Positions 1 through 11,638 of a DNA stretch of 64,000 nucleotides are shown here, piece after piece. A program made the position numbers and the translations under genes. This stretch comes from Golubevia sp. BC0850 (Eukaryota; Basidiomycota; Exobasidiomycetes; Golubeviales; Golubeviaceae). Where the stretch lies: positions 868,001 to 932,000 of the forward strand of contig JAAVVG010000009.1 of assembly GCA_012976225.1 (NCBI GenBank), given 5' to 3'. Each line of letters opens with the position of its first letter. Positions within the stretch are counted from its first letter, which is position 1. Below the pieces are notes generated by a model, which saw nothing but the letters and a program-made list of their open reading frames with translations, searched no databases and was not told the DNA's origin.

Positions 1-453
1 ATCAGTCTGAAGTCGGAAGCTGTAGTCAACCTCGGTCAAGACCACTCACTGCATAGACACCTCCATAGAGAACAGAAACCTAAATTCAAAAGAGTAAGAG
101 CTAGCGCATCAGCTTTGACGTTGTGAGTGAGCGGTGGACCTCTCCTCGCCACCTCCCGCCCTCTCCGCTTTGCTCACTGTATTGGAAATCATCGTAATAA
201 TCACCCAAGATCTCACTAGAATTCCATCTCTTTTCCAAAATCTAGATACGTATCGAACGAAAGAAGATACGTTATATCCAAACAACATAAAACTCGCGCT
301 AGAAGAAAATGATGAATCAGTCAAGGGAAGGGCCAATGAAGAGGTCAAGTAGCATTACCGAGGGACTCACCTACTGATGATCAGGCAGGCAGCGAAATGC
401 TCTTTCGCTGATTGAACTCGTTCCTGCTCTGTGATCATGGCCGGACTCGACAT
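1..453 (-). CDS. DUF6534-type membrane protein, paralog A (3' part beyond window)
   Basis: This is the 5' half of a multi-pass membrane protein gene running off the left edge. Exons fit at 453-371 (starts MSSPAMITEQERVQSAKEHF), 298-178 (begins SASFMLFGYNVSSFVRYV), 79-50 (encodes VSVLYGGVYA) and from about 6 leftward. Exons 2 and 3 have exactly the same lengths (121 and 30 nt) and phases as in the complete paralog at 998-2566, which supports the splicing. The pattern of a hydrophobic helix, a Y-R-Y-x-x-x-F segment, K-R-D and a second helix matches the start of the basidiomycete DUF6534 family of membrane proteins of unknown function. The family name is from memory of its pattern. Substrate and location are unknown; the plasma membrane is a guess. 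Confidence 0.6.
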
Positions 454-997
454 TGCGAAAGGCTGTAGGCAGGAGAGTGAAATCTATCCTTTGGTCTATG
501 TTTGCGAAAGCCTGGCATCTAAAAGTTGAGCCTTGAAGGAAAAGGCATATAGGAGGTGTAGAGGGGAAGGGAAACAAGAAGAAGAATGTTCGGAGAGAAG
601 TCGAGCTATAAACCTACTATAACGCTAGCGAACGCATGGAGCAGATCAATCAGCCGCCAGCTGCAGCAGGACCGCAGCTTCGAACCTTGGAGACCCCTTA
701 AGAGCTTCTAACCTTCAGTATACAGTTGAGTTTGACTCCTTGACTTTCAATTTTCAAGCTTCGAGAGTTCGAGAGAAACAATGACAACAGAGGGTGGTCT
801 GAGGGTGGTTGAAATCCTGTAAAGGAGCGAAAAGACGCACCGACAAGAGCTCCCGAACTACATCATTCGAAGTGAGAGACAAAACACCAGAGAAAGAGAT
901 CATTAGGAATGATAAACTAATTGGATGAAGGTGAAAGAGTCTTCGTGAAGTGTGCAAAAGACAGAGCGAGCGAAGACTGATCAGGAAGCATGTTCTT
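454..997. other. Intergenic stretch between the two DUF6534 genes
   Basis: This holds the upstream region of paralog A and the downstream region of paralog B. A short minus-strand open stretch at 754-957 has no recognisable similarity. I see no further gene here. Confidence 0.4.
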
Positions 998-2566
998 TTA
1001 TTCTATTCCTACTTGATTTCCCTCTTCCAGCCGAGAGGAATTCTGACAGTCTTGCTCACTATTCGGCTCATCGAACTTCTCCCGCTTCAACCCTCTATTC
1101 TCATCGACCGTTCCAACGGCAGTTTTGTCGAAGTCAACAGTGAAGACCCACTGAGGTTCAGGTTGAGGTCGGATGTCCTTATCTTTGGAATCCAGCTGAA
1201 ACTTCCATGAGTAGAGCTCAGTTCTTGCGTTTAGCACAGCAAGCATCAGAAATGAATAGATCGGAGTGTAGAAGTAAGTCAAGTCTACGACAAGTCGACT
1301 CTGCTGGTGGAAAGGGACCAGGGTCAACGTCAGCTCCATGGGCTTCCTTTGACTCGTAACAAAAGCAAGAGCTGAGGACTCACTTTAGCTGAGCTAGGAT
1401 GGACTAGCACCATTTCGGCGATCAACATCAGGCTGGAGAAGAACATCACGGAACAGAAAAGCCAGCTCAATCTCGAAAGATTTCTCTTCAGGTTGCTTGA
1501 GCTTTTCTTGATTGAGATCATATTAGTCATCATGACAGCTAGAATTAATATGTCTGCCGACAGAGTCAGACCGTCAGAGGCTCTTCTCAATCTAGCTGAG
1601 TATCGGAGAATTTCGAAGAAAAGGGAAGGGGAGGAATCATCAAACCTACACCGAGCGACCCGTGCTATCAGCATTCACTCACAGTGAGTAAGAGAGATAT
1701 CATCAGTATTCTCGTTAATGAGAACGCCTGCCAAAACGATAGCGCTTATCAATGAAACGACAGAAATCAGAGCGATCAGGCTGACACAAGCCAATCGGAG
1801 TTTCGGTCTTGCCGTCATCATTCTGTAGATACAGCCGCACCAGAAAAGCTGAACGAGTCTGTTCGAAAAGTGACAGGAATGAAAGAGAGAGAGCACGGTC
1901 AGCCTTGGTTGACTTACTCACCCCTGAAAAGTCCACTCACGTCAAAGTGCTTTTGTGGAGAATGCTTGAAATCCCGCACTCCACAGCATTAAGACGAGAA
2001 AAATCTGAGGACCAAATTGAGATGCTGAGAAGCCAATCCTAAGTGCGGAAACCGAAACCGATTTGATCGAGTGAGTAGCATGAGATCGAAGCCAGTCCTG
2101 CTGATGCAAATTTACTCACTGCATAGACTCCTCCGTAGAGAACAGAACCCTTTAATGATGTGGTTCGTTGATTAGATTGATAACGTTTTAGTCTTACGAA
2201 AATTGGCCCTTGAACATTCCGTGAGATAGAACTTACAGCATTGAACCCCATCACAAGCAGGACCCAAACCCTTGTCAAGACCTTGTCTCTTTTCGAGAAC
2301 TTAGAAATGTATCGAACAAGCTGGGAGACGTTGTAGCCAAATCCCATAAAACTTGCACTTTTCATTTTTCATTGTCAGATTCAGGAGTTTTAAAGAGAGG
2401 CGAAAGTTCAGCTCTCCCTTTGAGAGGCAAACTCAGAAAGCTGCTGTCAAAGCTTCTCAGCTCTTCGGGTTCTAAATTATACTCACCTGCTTATAATGAG
2501 GCTGGGGCCGAAATGCACTGTAGCAAATTGAACCAGCTCTTGCTCTGTGTGGAGTTGAGCTGACAT
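998..2566 (-). CDS. DUF6534-type multi-pass membrane protein, paralog B
   Basis: A complete seven-exon gene can be read: 2566-2487, 2357-2237, 2149-2120, 2038-1941, 1858-1683, 1595-1384 and 1303-998, with all phases agreeing, giving about 340 residues. It starts MSAQLHTEQELVQFA and has several hydrophobic helices. Three marks of the basidiomycete DUF6534 family are seen in order: the Y-R-Y-x-x-x-F-x-K-R-D segment near residue 40, a Leu/Gln-rich helix followed by an Arg-Pro-Lys loop (LVQLFWCGCIYR), and an S-A-D helix (DGLTLSADILILAVMM) before a final helix ending in LAVLNAR. The family sits in membranes and has no assigned function. The C-terminal roughly 65 residues are hydrophilic and acidic. 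It is a tandem relative of the gene at 1-453. Regulation is not visible. Confidence 0.75.
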
Positions 2567-3277
2567 TAAGAGTGGGGAGCGGGGACCTTCCCTTGCGGCT
2601 TTTCCTGAAGTTCAATCGACGTTCCAAAGCTTGAGATAATGGGAAAGATGGTTGGATCATGGATGGAATCGAGAGGAAGAAGGAAATTATAGGGCGCGCA
2701 AACTCTTAACGTAGGACCGCGTGCAGGATTTGACGCCTTTTAATCAATCCTTCTGCTTTAGTGATGTTCTGAGAATCTGAGAAGGAGAAAGGTTTGGAAT
2801 TCGTTCTTCTTCTTTTGAAAAGGCTTACATTGGAGAGTGGAGAGAAGAAAGATGAAAAGAGAGGGGTAAATGGGAAGGAGGGGTTTCAGGGGTGGTTATT
2901 GGCTAGGAGACAACGAGACAAAGGGCAAGGGGACGACCACGATGGTTGTTGACGTGATGATGGTGATACTTGGACTCTCAGCTCGTGCTCACTCTACATG
3001 TTCTCTGCACCACTCAGACTGAGGCGATCTTCGTAGACGTGAACAGACTGTAGTGATTGGTTTGAAAATGCAAGAAGACAGCCCCATTCAAATGCAATAC
3101 GAGATAGTGGAAGTCCAAGATCGAGAAAAAAAATAAGTTCTGGTCAATAGCGAGCTATCTGAATTCCATCCTGGCTTACTTCATTGATAGCTGGAGCTGT
3201 TCTTGGTTTCTCATTCTCATTCCTTTCAGCTTTCCCACCTCACAGTTTGAAGAGTTTTACATGTCACTTAAACCTAC
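2567..3277. other. Intergenic stretch
   Basis: I looked for later exons that would complete the orphan DUF6534 first exon at 3278-3360 and saw none. The stretch is probably the promoter of paralog B, or a long first intron if that exon is an alternative start for paralog B. Confidence 0.4.
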
Positions 3278-3360
3278 CTACTGATGATAAGGCAAGCTCC
3301 AACGGTTTCTTTGGCCGTTTGAACCAACTGTTCTTCGGTGTAGAGTTGAGGTTCAGACAT
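3278..3360 (-). pseudogene. Orphan first exon of a third DUF6534 gene
   Basis: An 83-nt minus-strand exon starts with ATG at 3360 and ends at a GTAGG donor. It encodes MSEPQLYTEEQLVQTAKE followed by a CLIISR ending. This matches the first exons of the genes at 371-453 and 2487-2566 in length, phase and motif (T-E-x-x-x-V-Q and L-I-I-S). No second exon follows within the next 700 bases. It is either a remnant of a lost third gene or an alternative first exon for the gene ending at 998, since the phase would fit exon 2 at 2357. Confidence 0.6.
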
Positions 3361-4286
3361 TTTTAGGTTCGAGTAAGTGATGGCTTCCTTTGCTTCAACG
3401 ACTTGAAGTCAACTTTGCCGATAAGTATGAAGGGGTTGATGAGAATGGAAAAGACGGATGGGAAGTTGAGAGGAAGAAGAGAAATTGCTTCTCTTTCCAT
3501 GTTTCTTCAAGGTTTGCGCTCAAGCGAGGACGCGTTGCAGGATCAATTGTGCGTGCTTTCGGGGTGCTCGGCGCTCCCAAAGAGTGAAAGTCATCCTCTT
3601 TTGCTTCGAACGCGTCTCACTGCCGGATCGAAGAAGAGGCAAACGGGAGCGTGGGAGTTCCAAGGGTTGAAGCTGAAGCGTTGCGAACGAGGGGGAGGCA
3701 GGGTCAGATGCTAGAAGGTGTGAGATAGGAAAATGCTTCTGAAGAAACAACTCAACTTCTCAAAAGAAAATGTCTGCAAAGCCCAGCGACAGCAAAGCAA
3801 AGCCAGAAGGTCATCACGTCTTCACGTTATCACTGGCAGAAGTAAGACTCGAACGATGGTCGATGGGGCTCTCGCCCAATTCCTCGAATTCTATGAGCTC
3901 TCCCATCCAATTCTTGTCGCACCTTCAATTTCTTTTCCCTTTAATGGAGTCGAAATCTTCGTGACTATTTCTGGAGAGGTGTCGTGCTTCAAGTGCTTGA
4001 TCACCTCGAGATCTCGGATGGAATAGGATGATAGCGAATCAAATCCTAAGTAGCCGGCTGATTGAAAAGTAGATCTTCCTTCCCTGCTTCCTTCCTTCCT
4101 CCTTCCTCCCTCCCTCTCCCTTCCAAGTGAGTGAAAAAGTTAATAGCGACAGTGAGATGGTACAAGAAAAGAGGACGGGATTGCTGTATTTGAGGTGAAC
4201 TGACCCTTCTCTCACTTCCCCCACCTTACTTTCTTCCCGCAACCCTTTCTCACCTCCTTCCATCTGTCACTCTTCCCTTCTATCAG
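3361..4286. other. Intergenic stretch, no confident gene
   Basis: Short plus-strand open frames (for example 3733-4026) show no family I know. The segment 4080-4280 is rich in C and T on the plus strand and leads directly into the start of the dehydratase gene, as is common just upstream of fungal start codons. Confidence 0.35.
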
Positions 4287-7034
4287 ATGCCAAGCCTAGT
4301 AACCCCATCCACTCTTTCAGCTCTACGTGCCAGTTCTTCTATCTCAACCAGATCTCTAAGCACCGCTGCCACTTCTTCAACTTCTTCCATCCTTCGTTCT
4401 TCTTTAAACAAGAGAGCTACTCCTCAATCTTCTCAACTTCGCTCTTCTCCATCTCCAGCTCTAAGACCTTTCTCTACCACTTCAAAAGTTATGGGCGGTG
4501 AATCCCTAGGAGAGGACAACGTTCGTCCACAACCTGATCAGTGAGTTAAATCAGAACCAGGTGTTGGTCTCGATCCGGTAGTTCTCATCCATCTTCTTCC
4601 GATCTTCCTGTCGCTTGGTCTATCCTTTCCGGTTATTGTTTTTGCTTGCTGACCTTGTCTTTGCCTCCTATCTCTTCCTTTCCCTTCTCCAGAGTCGTCC
4701 AAGACATTGCCGACGTGAGTTCTTCGAAGCTACCTCTGGGGTCACCTCCTGCACCTCTCTCACCTCTTTCCCCTTCCTCCCTCTTCCTCTATACCCTCCA
4801 TTTGATCTAAATTTATCTTCACTGCTCTCAAGTATGTCCACAAGTAAGTATCCAATCCCTCTTAACCTACCTTCTTCCCCTCCTTTCTCTTTCTTCTCGA
4901 AATACTAACCTTTCCTTTCTCTTCTCTCACTCTCCCAGCTACGACATCACTTCTGAAACAGCCTACAACACTGCTCGTCTATGTCTTTTGGACTCTCTAG
5001 GATGTCACATGGAAGCTCTTCGTTTCCCTCAAGCTGCTGCTGTCTGTGGACCTGTTGTTGAAGGAACTGTCGTTCCAAATGGTGCTAAGGTGAGCTTCAA
5101 AAAAGGGGGAAGTGATTTGGAATGAGCAATATAGGTCTGGAGAGAGCTAATTGGAGCATCTAAGACGGAAAAGAAGGGGCAGCAGGGGGCTGGAGCTTTG
5201 AGGAAGGAAGCAGGTTTGGAGATGCTGCGAGGCCCCTCTTTTGTAGCCATACAAATGTTGCTTCCTGCAATTAGGATGGCAGGAATTTGACCCCTTTATT
5301 TTCTAGAAAACTCGAAAATCTCATCCGAGAAGAACTAAACTGACTTTGTTTCGTTCCTGTTCTTCCTCCCTTCTACTTTCGTCCTCTTTATAGGTCCCAG
5401 GTACGAACTACCAACTTGACCCAATCCGTGCTGCTTTCAACAACGGAGCTCTTATCCGTTGGTTAGATTTCAATGACACTTGGCTGGCTGCTGAGGTGAG
5501 TGCAAGCTGAAGGCGAAAAGGAAGCTTTTTTTGTTTTTCTGCACGTTCCCCATCTAAATCTTCTCTCAATCTCGCTCTCTTCCTTCTCCAGTGGGGACAC
5601 CCTTCCGATAACTTGGGATCCATCTTGGCTGTTGCCGATTGGCTCTCTCGTACCGCTGTTGCCAACGGAAAAGCTCCATTGACAGTTCAAGACATTCTAA
5701 CAGCTGCCATCAAAGCTCACGAAATCCAAGGAAACATCGCTATTGAGAACTCCTTCAACAGAGTTGGATTAGATCACGTTGTCTTAGTCAAAGTAGCTTC
5801 CGCTGCCGTAGTCTCAAAGATGTTAGGAAACACCAGAGATCAAACTGTCGATGTCATCACTCAAGCTTTCGTTGATGGACAATCTCTCAGAACTTACAGA
5901 CATGCACCAAATGCTGGTTCTCGTAAATCTTGGGCTGCTGGTGATGCTTGTTCAAGAGCTGTTAACTTGGCTCTTTTGGTTAAAAAGGGAGAAATGGGTT
6001 ATCCTTCAGTTTTAACTGCTAAGGTGTGGGGTTTCTATGACGTTCTTTTCAAGGGAAAGCCCTTCAAATTCCAAAGACCTTACACTTCTTATGTTATGGA
6101 GAACGTTCTTTTCAAATTGGTCCCTGCTGAATTCCACTCTCAAACTGCAGTTGAAGCTGCTATGATTCTACACAAGCACATGAAGGATGCTGGAAAGACT
6201 TCTGATGATATCAAGAAGGTTACCATCAGAACTCAGGAAGCTGCTATTCGTATTATCTCTAAACAGGGAGTTCTTAACAACTACGTGAGTTGAGAGTAGA
6301 GAGTCGAAGGAGAGGTGGAAGGAAGTTTTCGATGCATTTAGACCCGCAGACTTACCAATTCTTCCTTATCTCTTCCTTTCCCTTTTTTCGAAACTCAGGC
6401 CGACAGAGACCACTGTATTCAATACATGGTTGCCGTCCCATTGATCTTTGGACACTTGAACCCATCTGATTACAGTAAGTTTCTCACTCTTCCCTTTCAT
6501 CCGTCTCCTTTTCAATGCCTTGAAGATGCTCATCTTGCTCTCCTCTGAACTTCTCCCTTTGCTCCTCCTTCCAACAGACGACGACTTCGCCGCCGACCCG
6601 CGTATCGATTCTCTTCGTGACAAGATCTACTGCGTCGAAGATGCTCGTTACACCAAGGAATACATGGAAGCCGACAAGAGATCTATTGGAAACGGAGTCA
6701 CTATTGAATTCAACGATGGATCCAAGTTGGATGAAATCGCCATGGACTACCCAGTCGGACACGCCCGTCGTCGTGATGAAGCCATTCCTCTAATTGCTGC
6801 CAAGCTAGAGAAGCACTTGGATGGTCACTTCGATGACAACAAGAAGAAGCAACTCTTGGAACTCTTGACCGATCACGAGAAATTGACCAAGATGCCAGCT
6901 CACGAATTCGTTGATGTGAGTAGCTTTGAGTGGAAAGTAGATAGGAAGAGAATTTCTTGTACTGACGTTGAAACTGCTCTCCCTCTCTTTCTTTCACCTC
7001 TCCTCTTTTTTTTCAGCTTTGGGTCAAGAACTAA
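4287..7034 (+). CDS. PDH1: 2-methylcitrate dehydratase, mitochondrial (PrpD family)
   Basis: PrpD-family enzyme that dehydrates 2-methylcitrate in the propionate-detoxifying methylcitrate cycle of mitochondria. Nine exons fit: 4287-4540, 4693-4714, 4833-4843, 4939-5089, 5394-5495, 5592-6284, 6399-6474, 6578-6915 and 7017-7034, giving about 554 residues, close to the usual fungal size. The first 70 residues are rich in Ser, Arg and Ala with no acidic residues, a mitochondrial targeting signal, and contain a FSTTSK processing-like site. The core shows family stretches such as [40 protein letters not shown] and [12 protein letters not shown]. Exon 3 is only 11 nt and is needed to complete the conserved DYVHNY segment. 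The donor after exon 8 and an 18-nt last exon finish the protein at LWVKN. Very secure. Confidence 0.95.
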
Positions 7035-7387
7035 GCTTGATGCTCATCTTTTAGCCTTTTCTAATTCTGGCCTGGAAGTCTTTCTCCTCGCTGATTATCT
7101 GTTATTTTTTGGTTTTCTGGTTATTTCGCTGTTTCTAAATACATAAAAGCTCAAACAATCACACTCTAATTTCCTCAAATCATGTTCTGTTTCGGTCGCA
7201 AAGTGGCTTTGGAGCCACGTGTTACTTGAATCGGAGAACCTTCTTGGCGAGTTCAAGGGGAAAAAAAAAGAAAAAAAAACTAACATCACACTCAACCACA
7301 ATGAATCACATCCAATCACATCCATTCACACTCAGAATTAGATCATTGAAGTAGAGATTCTCTTTCAAACAATCTTCAAAGAAGAAT
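7035..7387. other. 3' region of the dehydratase gene
   Basis: T-rich then A-rich sequence downstream of the dehydratase stop, including a long A-run near 7261-7280. It probably holds the 3' UTR and poly(A) signals. No gene is seen. Confidence 0.4.
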
Positions 7388-9200
7388 ATGAAGAATCGAA
7401 CAGGAAACTCATCATCCAAAACTTGCATCCCAACGCAGCCGCAGGAATCGAGCAGGCGGCAACTGCACAATCTTCCTTTCGACATCGCTGAGGCGCTGGC
7501 TGAATACATCTACGAATGGGTGAAGGAATCTGAGGGTCCAATTGGGATAAGTGAACTGATAAAGCGTGAAGGCAAAGGGAGAGGGCACAGGTGAGTCTGA
7601 ACTCTGAGAGTTGCGGTCTGAGCTCTATTCCCTCTTTTTTGTCTTTGCTTTGCCCTTAGACTCGAAATCTGTCCTTGGTTCTCTGTGAGATAACCTTAAG
7701 TACGAAGCAGACAACTGACTTTTGACTCCAGCATCCTTTCCTCCAACATCCTTTCCTTTTTCCCTCCACTTCTCTTCAGAGACCGAGCCTACACTCTCGG
7801 GTCTCTCTCCCTTCTCTCAGATAGATGGATCTGATATGGAGACCATTTCTATTACGGTACCTGAGAATATAGACATCTCACCTACCTGGAATTATTCAAC
7901 TACTTCAAAGAGATCCATCTGCCCTCCAGTCTCTCCGCCATCTTGTTTTCGTTGACTTTCCTTCAAGCAGAAGAGACACCACTGACGACGATGAGATTCA
8001 ATTCCAGATGGATCTTCAACATTTGGAGGAAAAGTATAAAAAGGTCATAATGTCTCGAGCCCGAGCGGGAGGAAATGAGACCTATCGATCTGCCACATTA
8101 GTCGCTCTCTGCGAGACTGCCGAGAGGCTAGTATCTCTCCACAAACTTCTCAAACCAAATCCTCTATTCAAAAACCTTCAACCAAGAATTTCCGGGCTCT
8201 TAACTTCTAATTACTGCTCTACAGCTAGAGGTTTAATCCTAGACGCGGCCCTTCACTTCAATCTTTAACCATCTTGGGCGAGAATCCTTTCCCCTTCGCT
8301 TCCAGAAATTCAATAGATCTAAACCGTAACTCAATTCGAATCAAAGGTTTAGAATCCTTGCAGGAGATTAAGATTGAATTCGATGAGTACTCTAACCGGG
8401 AAAGCGCAATAGAAACCCGAAACGTTTCTTTTGGCTTCTTGGGAAGATGAATGCTAGTTGTACCTACAACAGTAAGGAAGACAGCAGATTCTCCATTGAA
8501 AATGTGGCAGGGTTAAACGGAACTATTAGTCGTGGGGCTTCGAAGGTTAAGAACTTGATCTTACGAGTCGTAGTTCCGGGAGACCTTTTGAGTGACCCTC
8601 GGAGAACAGATCAACACAAGTTCATGGAGGATTATAAGACTCTTTTAACGTACACTTCTAAACTGGAGAGGTTTGCCTTCTGGATATTAAAGGGGGTGCA
8701 GGTACATTTCGAGATTAAGATGATAGAAGGACTAGTAAATTCTTTCTCGACCTTATCAACTTTAGAGCTCAAGGGCCTTTAAATCCCACCACCTGAAGAT
8801 AAGTCCAAATTACTGATTTTCAGCAAGTTCTGAAATCTTAAGATCTTTTTTGACGGATTTCGTCCTTTGTTTCCTTATCAACTTAGGATTCGATGAAGTT
8901 CAAGTCGGTCCTGGAAAGCTGTTCGGATCTTCTCCTCTAGAGACTATCCGTTTATTCGGAGATTGTTTTGGTCCTCTGACGTCAGAATTGGGTCTAGCTT
9001 TACTGTTAGAAAGCAAACTCATTCCTACTTTGAAGAAGGTGATCACTTTTAAAGGTCCTATTAATCATGAAGACGAGCGACTTCCATATTTGTCCGACGA
9101 TCCGGGTTGGTTGGATGGCAGAACCAGGTTAGAGAAGGCATGTCACGATTTGCAGATTGAGCTAGAATTTGTAGATCAAAGAATGGGAATGACGGTGTGA
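7388..9200 (+). pseudogene. F-box/LRR-like gene, apparently decayed
   Basis: Plus-strand blocks read like a basidiomycete F-box protein with a leucine-rich C-terminal half. They include an F-box-like start (NLPFDIAEALAEYIYE, then LGSLSLLSDRW), a helical middle (LCETAERLVSLHKLLKPN), a beta/leucine-rich part (VKNLILRVVVPGDLL, LERFAFWILKG, LSTLELKGL) and an end with LKKVITFKG, then W-x-x-G-R-T-R-L-E-K-A and IELEFVDQRMG. The blocks lie in different frames, with stops after about 8268, 8444 and 8782 that clear introns do not remove. F-box proteins act as substrate adaptors of SCF ubiquitin ligases, but this copy is probably inactive. Its C-terminal pattern resembles that of the LisH/F-box copies at 22.9-25.0 and 59.2-61.3 kb, so it may be an older relative. 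Confidence 0.5.
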
Positions 9201-9458
9201 CCCAGGTCTGAGGAAGGAGTTGGAGGGATAAGATCATCAGAAAAGGGCGATTCACTTTTTTAATTATCGGTTTCAAGAGTTCGTATTTTACAAGTACTAT
9301 GAATGTTGTTTCGTGTCTCAGCCTTCCACTCTCTCTTCCCATCAACCTCTTTCCCTTTCTTCCATCTGATCTCTTTCCTTTGCGAGGAGGAAGAACAAAA
9401 CCAAAGGGATCTTCAGCAGGTTCAGAATCTTTATGAAGTTGAAGCGACTTGACTGTCG

Positions 9459-10613
9459 TCAATCTCTCCGGCACCTCTTTGACGTTTCAGAGTATAGGGA
9501 GCGGAGGAAGTTGGCTTCGAGGTCTGAGCTCTTTGCTTTGGCTTTGGCATCTGAATTTGAGAGTTTCTTTCTTCGAGTTCCATTTCTCTCTTCTCTTCTT
9601 TTCTTGCATGGCTGGCTTTTGATTTCTGTTTGAGGGACCCTTTGTTCCCTTTTTGAGCGATAGAGGAGAAAGGCTTCGGAAGATGGAGCTTTCCGAAGAC
9701 TTGAGACGATCTTGGGTTTTATGTGAGCCGACTCTCTAGGAGAAGATTGATGATCTGGGAAAGGTTGTTGGTGGAGCAATCTTGAACATTGAGTCACCTC
9801 TTGAACCCTTTGACGATTTGTGAGCGATTGAACTTCTGAATCCATCTTCTCTTTCAATTGAATTGTTTTCAAAGCTTTTCTCGACTCTTCTCCTTCCTTA
9901 GGAAGATGAAGCTGAAAGAGAAGTACTCTCTGAGCTTCTCGCCCTACTGTAACACTTGTTTGAATCATTTGTTGAAGGAATGAGACTGAAGTAGAAGGTC
10001 CTGTCTAGAGACACATAGGCTTCGTGGCCTTCGTCTAGGATTTGGAAGATGTTGACGACTAGTGTAGCTTGATCGATTCCTTCTCCTAAGCTCAAGAACG
10101 GTATTGCACCAGCAGAAACTACGGTGTCAAACTTGATACGAGGGTCTTGAACAGGAAGAGTTTGGTTTCTGGTATTGCAGAGGATCTCTTCACAGAGATC
10201 GTCTTCGTGATGAGAAAAGGAGAGGATGAAGAGATGCAAGTATGAAAATCTCCTTCTTCAGAGTGAAAGCAACTTTAAGAAAAAGAAAGATGTCTACCTC
10301 TCAATTGGACGTTGCATTCCCAGGATTTGGTTCCGTCTCCTTCAAACACCAATTGGACCTTGAAAGGCTGAAACCTTGAAATTTCCTGTGGAAAGCAGCA
10401 GAATCATCGAGAGTCTGTCAGCTACTGTTTTTTCCCCTTTCAATGGCATACATCGAAGGATCTCGAAGATGTTGAGAATCCATCCATCCATCCACTCACA
10501 GCTGGAACCTGGAAAGGACCGTCGTTTGGATCGTGATATTCTGGGACTATGTTCTCTCTCAAGACCATGAAAGCAAGAATGTTGTTCAATTTATCGATTT
10601 GAAAAATGACCAT
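9459..10613 (-). CDS. Unrecognised protein, basic C-terminus
   Basis: A minus-strand gene can be traced from an ATG at 10613 (starts MVIFQIDKLNNILAFMV). A donor follows VPA near 10505, an exon near 10380-10300 contains FKVQLVFEGDGTKSWECNVQ, and a long exon from about 10239 reads ILSFSHHEDDLCEEIL and then FLSLGEGIDQATLVVNIFQI. The last part, ending at 9459, is rich in Lys, Arg and Ser and could be nuclear. One splice, near 9900-9960, is unresolved. I do not recognise the family. The spacing of D-P-x-I-x-F and a following hydrophobic strand vaguely recalls the N-terminal domain of the coiled-coil family at 38428-39723, but that is a weak impression. Confidence 0.45.
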
Positions 10614-11638
10614 ATCTGGATTTGAAGTGGTGGTTGAGAGGAGAAGAAGGAAAGTGGATGAAGTTTCTAAAAGAAAGCTATTAGCTACTTCGCGACACTC
10701 TCTCTCAGGGCTCGCCTTTCAGACAAACGTGACTCGCAAATCTCCGATCATCGTCTTCAAGCTTCAAGGAAGAAAAAAGGAGAAGCTCAAGGATTTTCGA
10801 CTTCAGTCACGAGAGACTGGGGACTGGGGAGTCATGCGGAGTTAGTAGGTAGGCCATCTCTCCTTCTTCTCAGAGTCCTCAGATTGGGAGCCAAGGCACT
10901 CATTTCTCCTTTTTTTGAATCATTTCAGGTCGTTCTAACAGAATTTGAAGGCTGCATCTCTCTCGCGTATATGGCTCGCAGCTGCACGTGAACACCTCCA
11001 AACTCTAATTCAAAAACGCGACGAAGAAGAATTCAAGTGCGCTCTCTTGTCGGCGTTAAGAAGACTGAAGATGTAGCAGAATTAAATTTTGATATCGCAG
11101 GAATATCAGGGAGGAAGTAAACTGATTTCGGGTAGGAAAGGAGAGGAAGGAGAAGAGTAGGGTCTTGTCCCTGACTGAATGAAAACGCGTCTCTTTCAGG
11201 TGCTGGTTCCAAACAATCTTCAGATCTCTTTCTCTGGCCTAAACCACAATCCTTTCTTCTTCTTTCTCTTCATTTTGCCTTTTCATTTTATTCAAATCGC
11301 CTCAGCTTCAAAAGAAACGAAAGAACGAAACCTTAACGCAACCCGCACCTCTCTCCGCCCCCTTTCAAACACGCACAAAAGCAACGCGTGACTGGCCCAT
11401 CATTTCTTCTTCAAACTCAAGCTGGAAAGGCTTAGCTGGTGGATTGGCTGCAAGTACAAGTAGTGGAAGTAGTAATAGCACAAGTGGCAGTAGTCAAAGG
11501 ACGAGGAGTAGTAGTCAAACCACTTCCTCTTCACCATCTCTCCCTTCCTTACTACCTTCAAACCATCCAACTCACTTCAATTCAAGCACTCTATCAACTT
11601 CAACGCCAAACACAAAGTCAACTTATTCAACTTCCTCA
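10614..11638. other. Upstream region of the Wee1 gene
   Basis: Divergent intergenic region between the unknown minus-strand gene and Wee1. From about 11300 the Wee1 frame is already open upstream of the first in-frame ATG, so part of this may be coding if there is an upstream exon. C/T-rich stretches at 11230-11300 look like fungal promoter or leader sequence. Confidence 0.35.

Noticed and set aside
3733-4026. Plus-strand frame MLLKKQLNFSKENVCKAQ as a small gene
   Set aside because: No recognisable family, no supporting splice pattern and atypical composition; left as intergenic.
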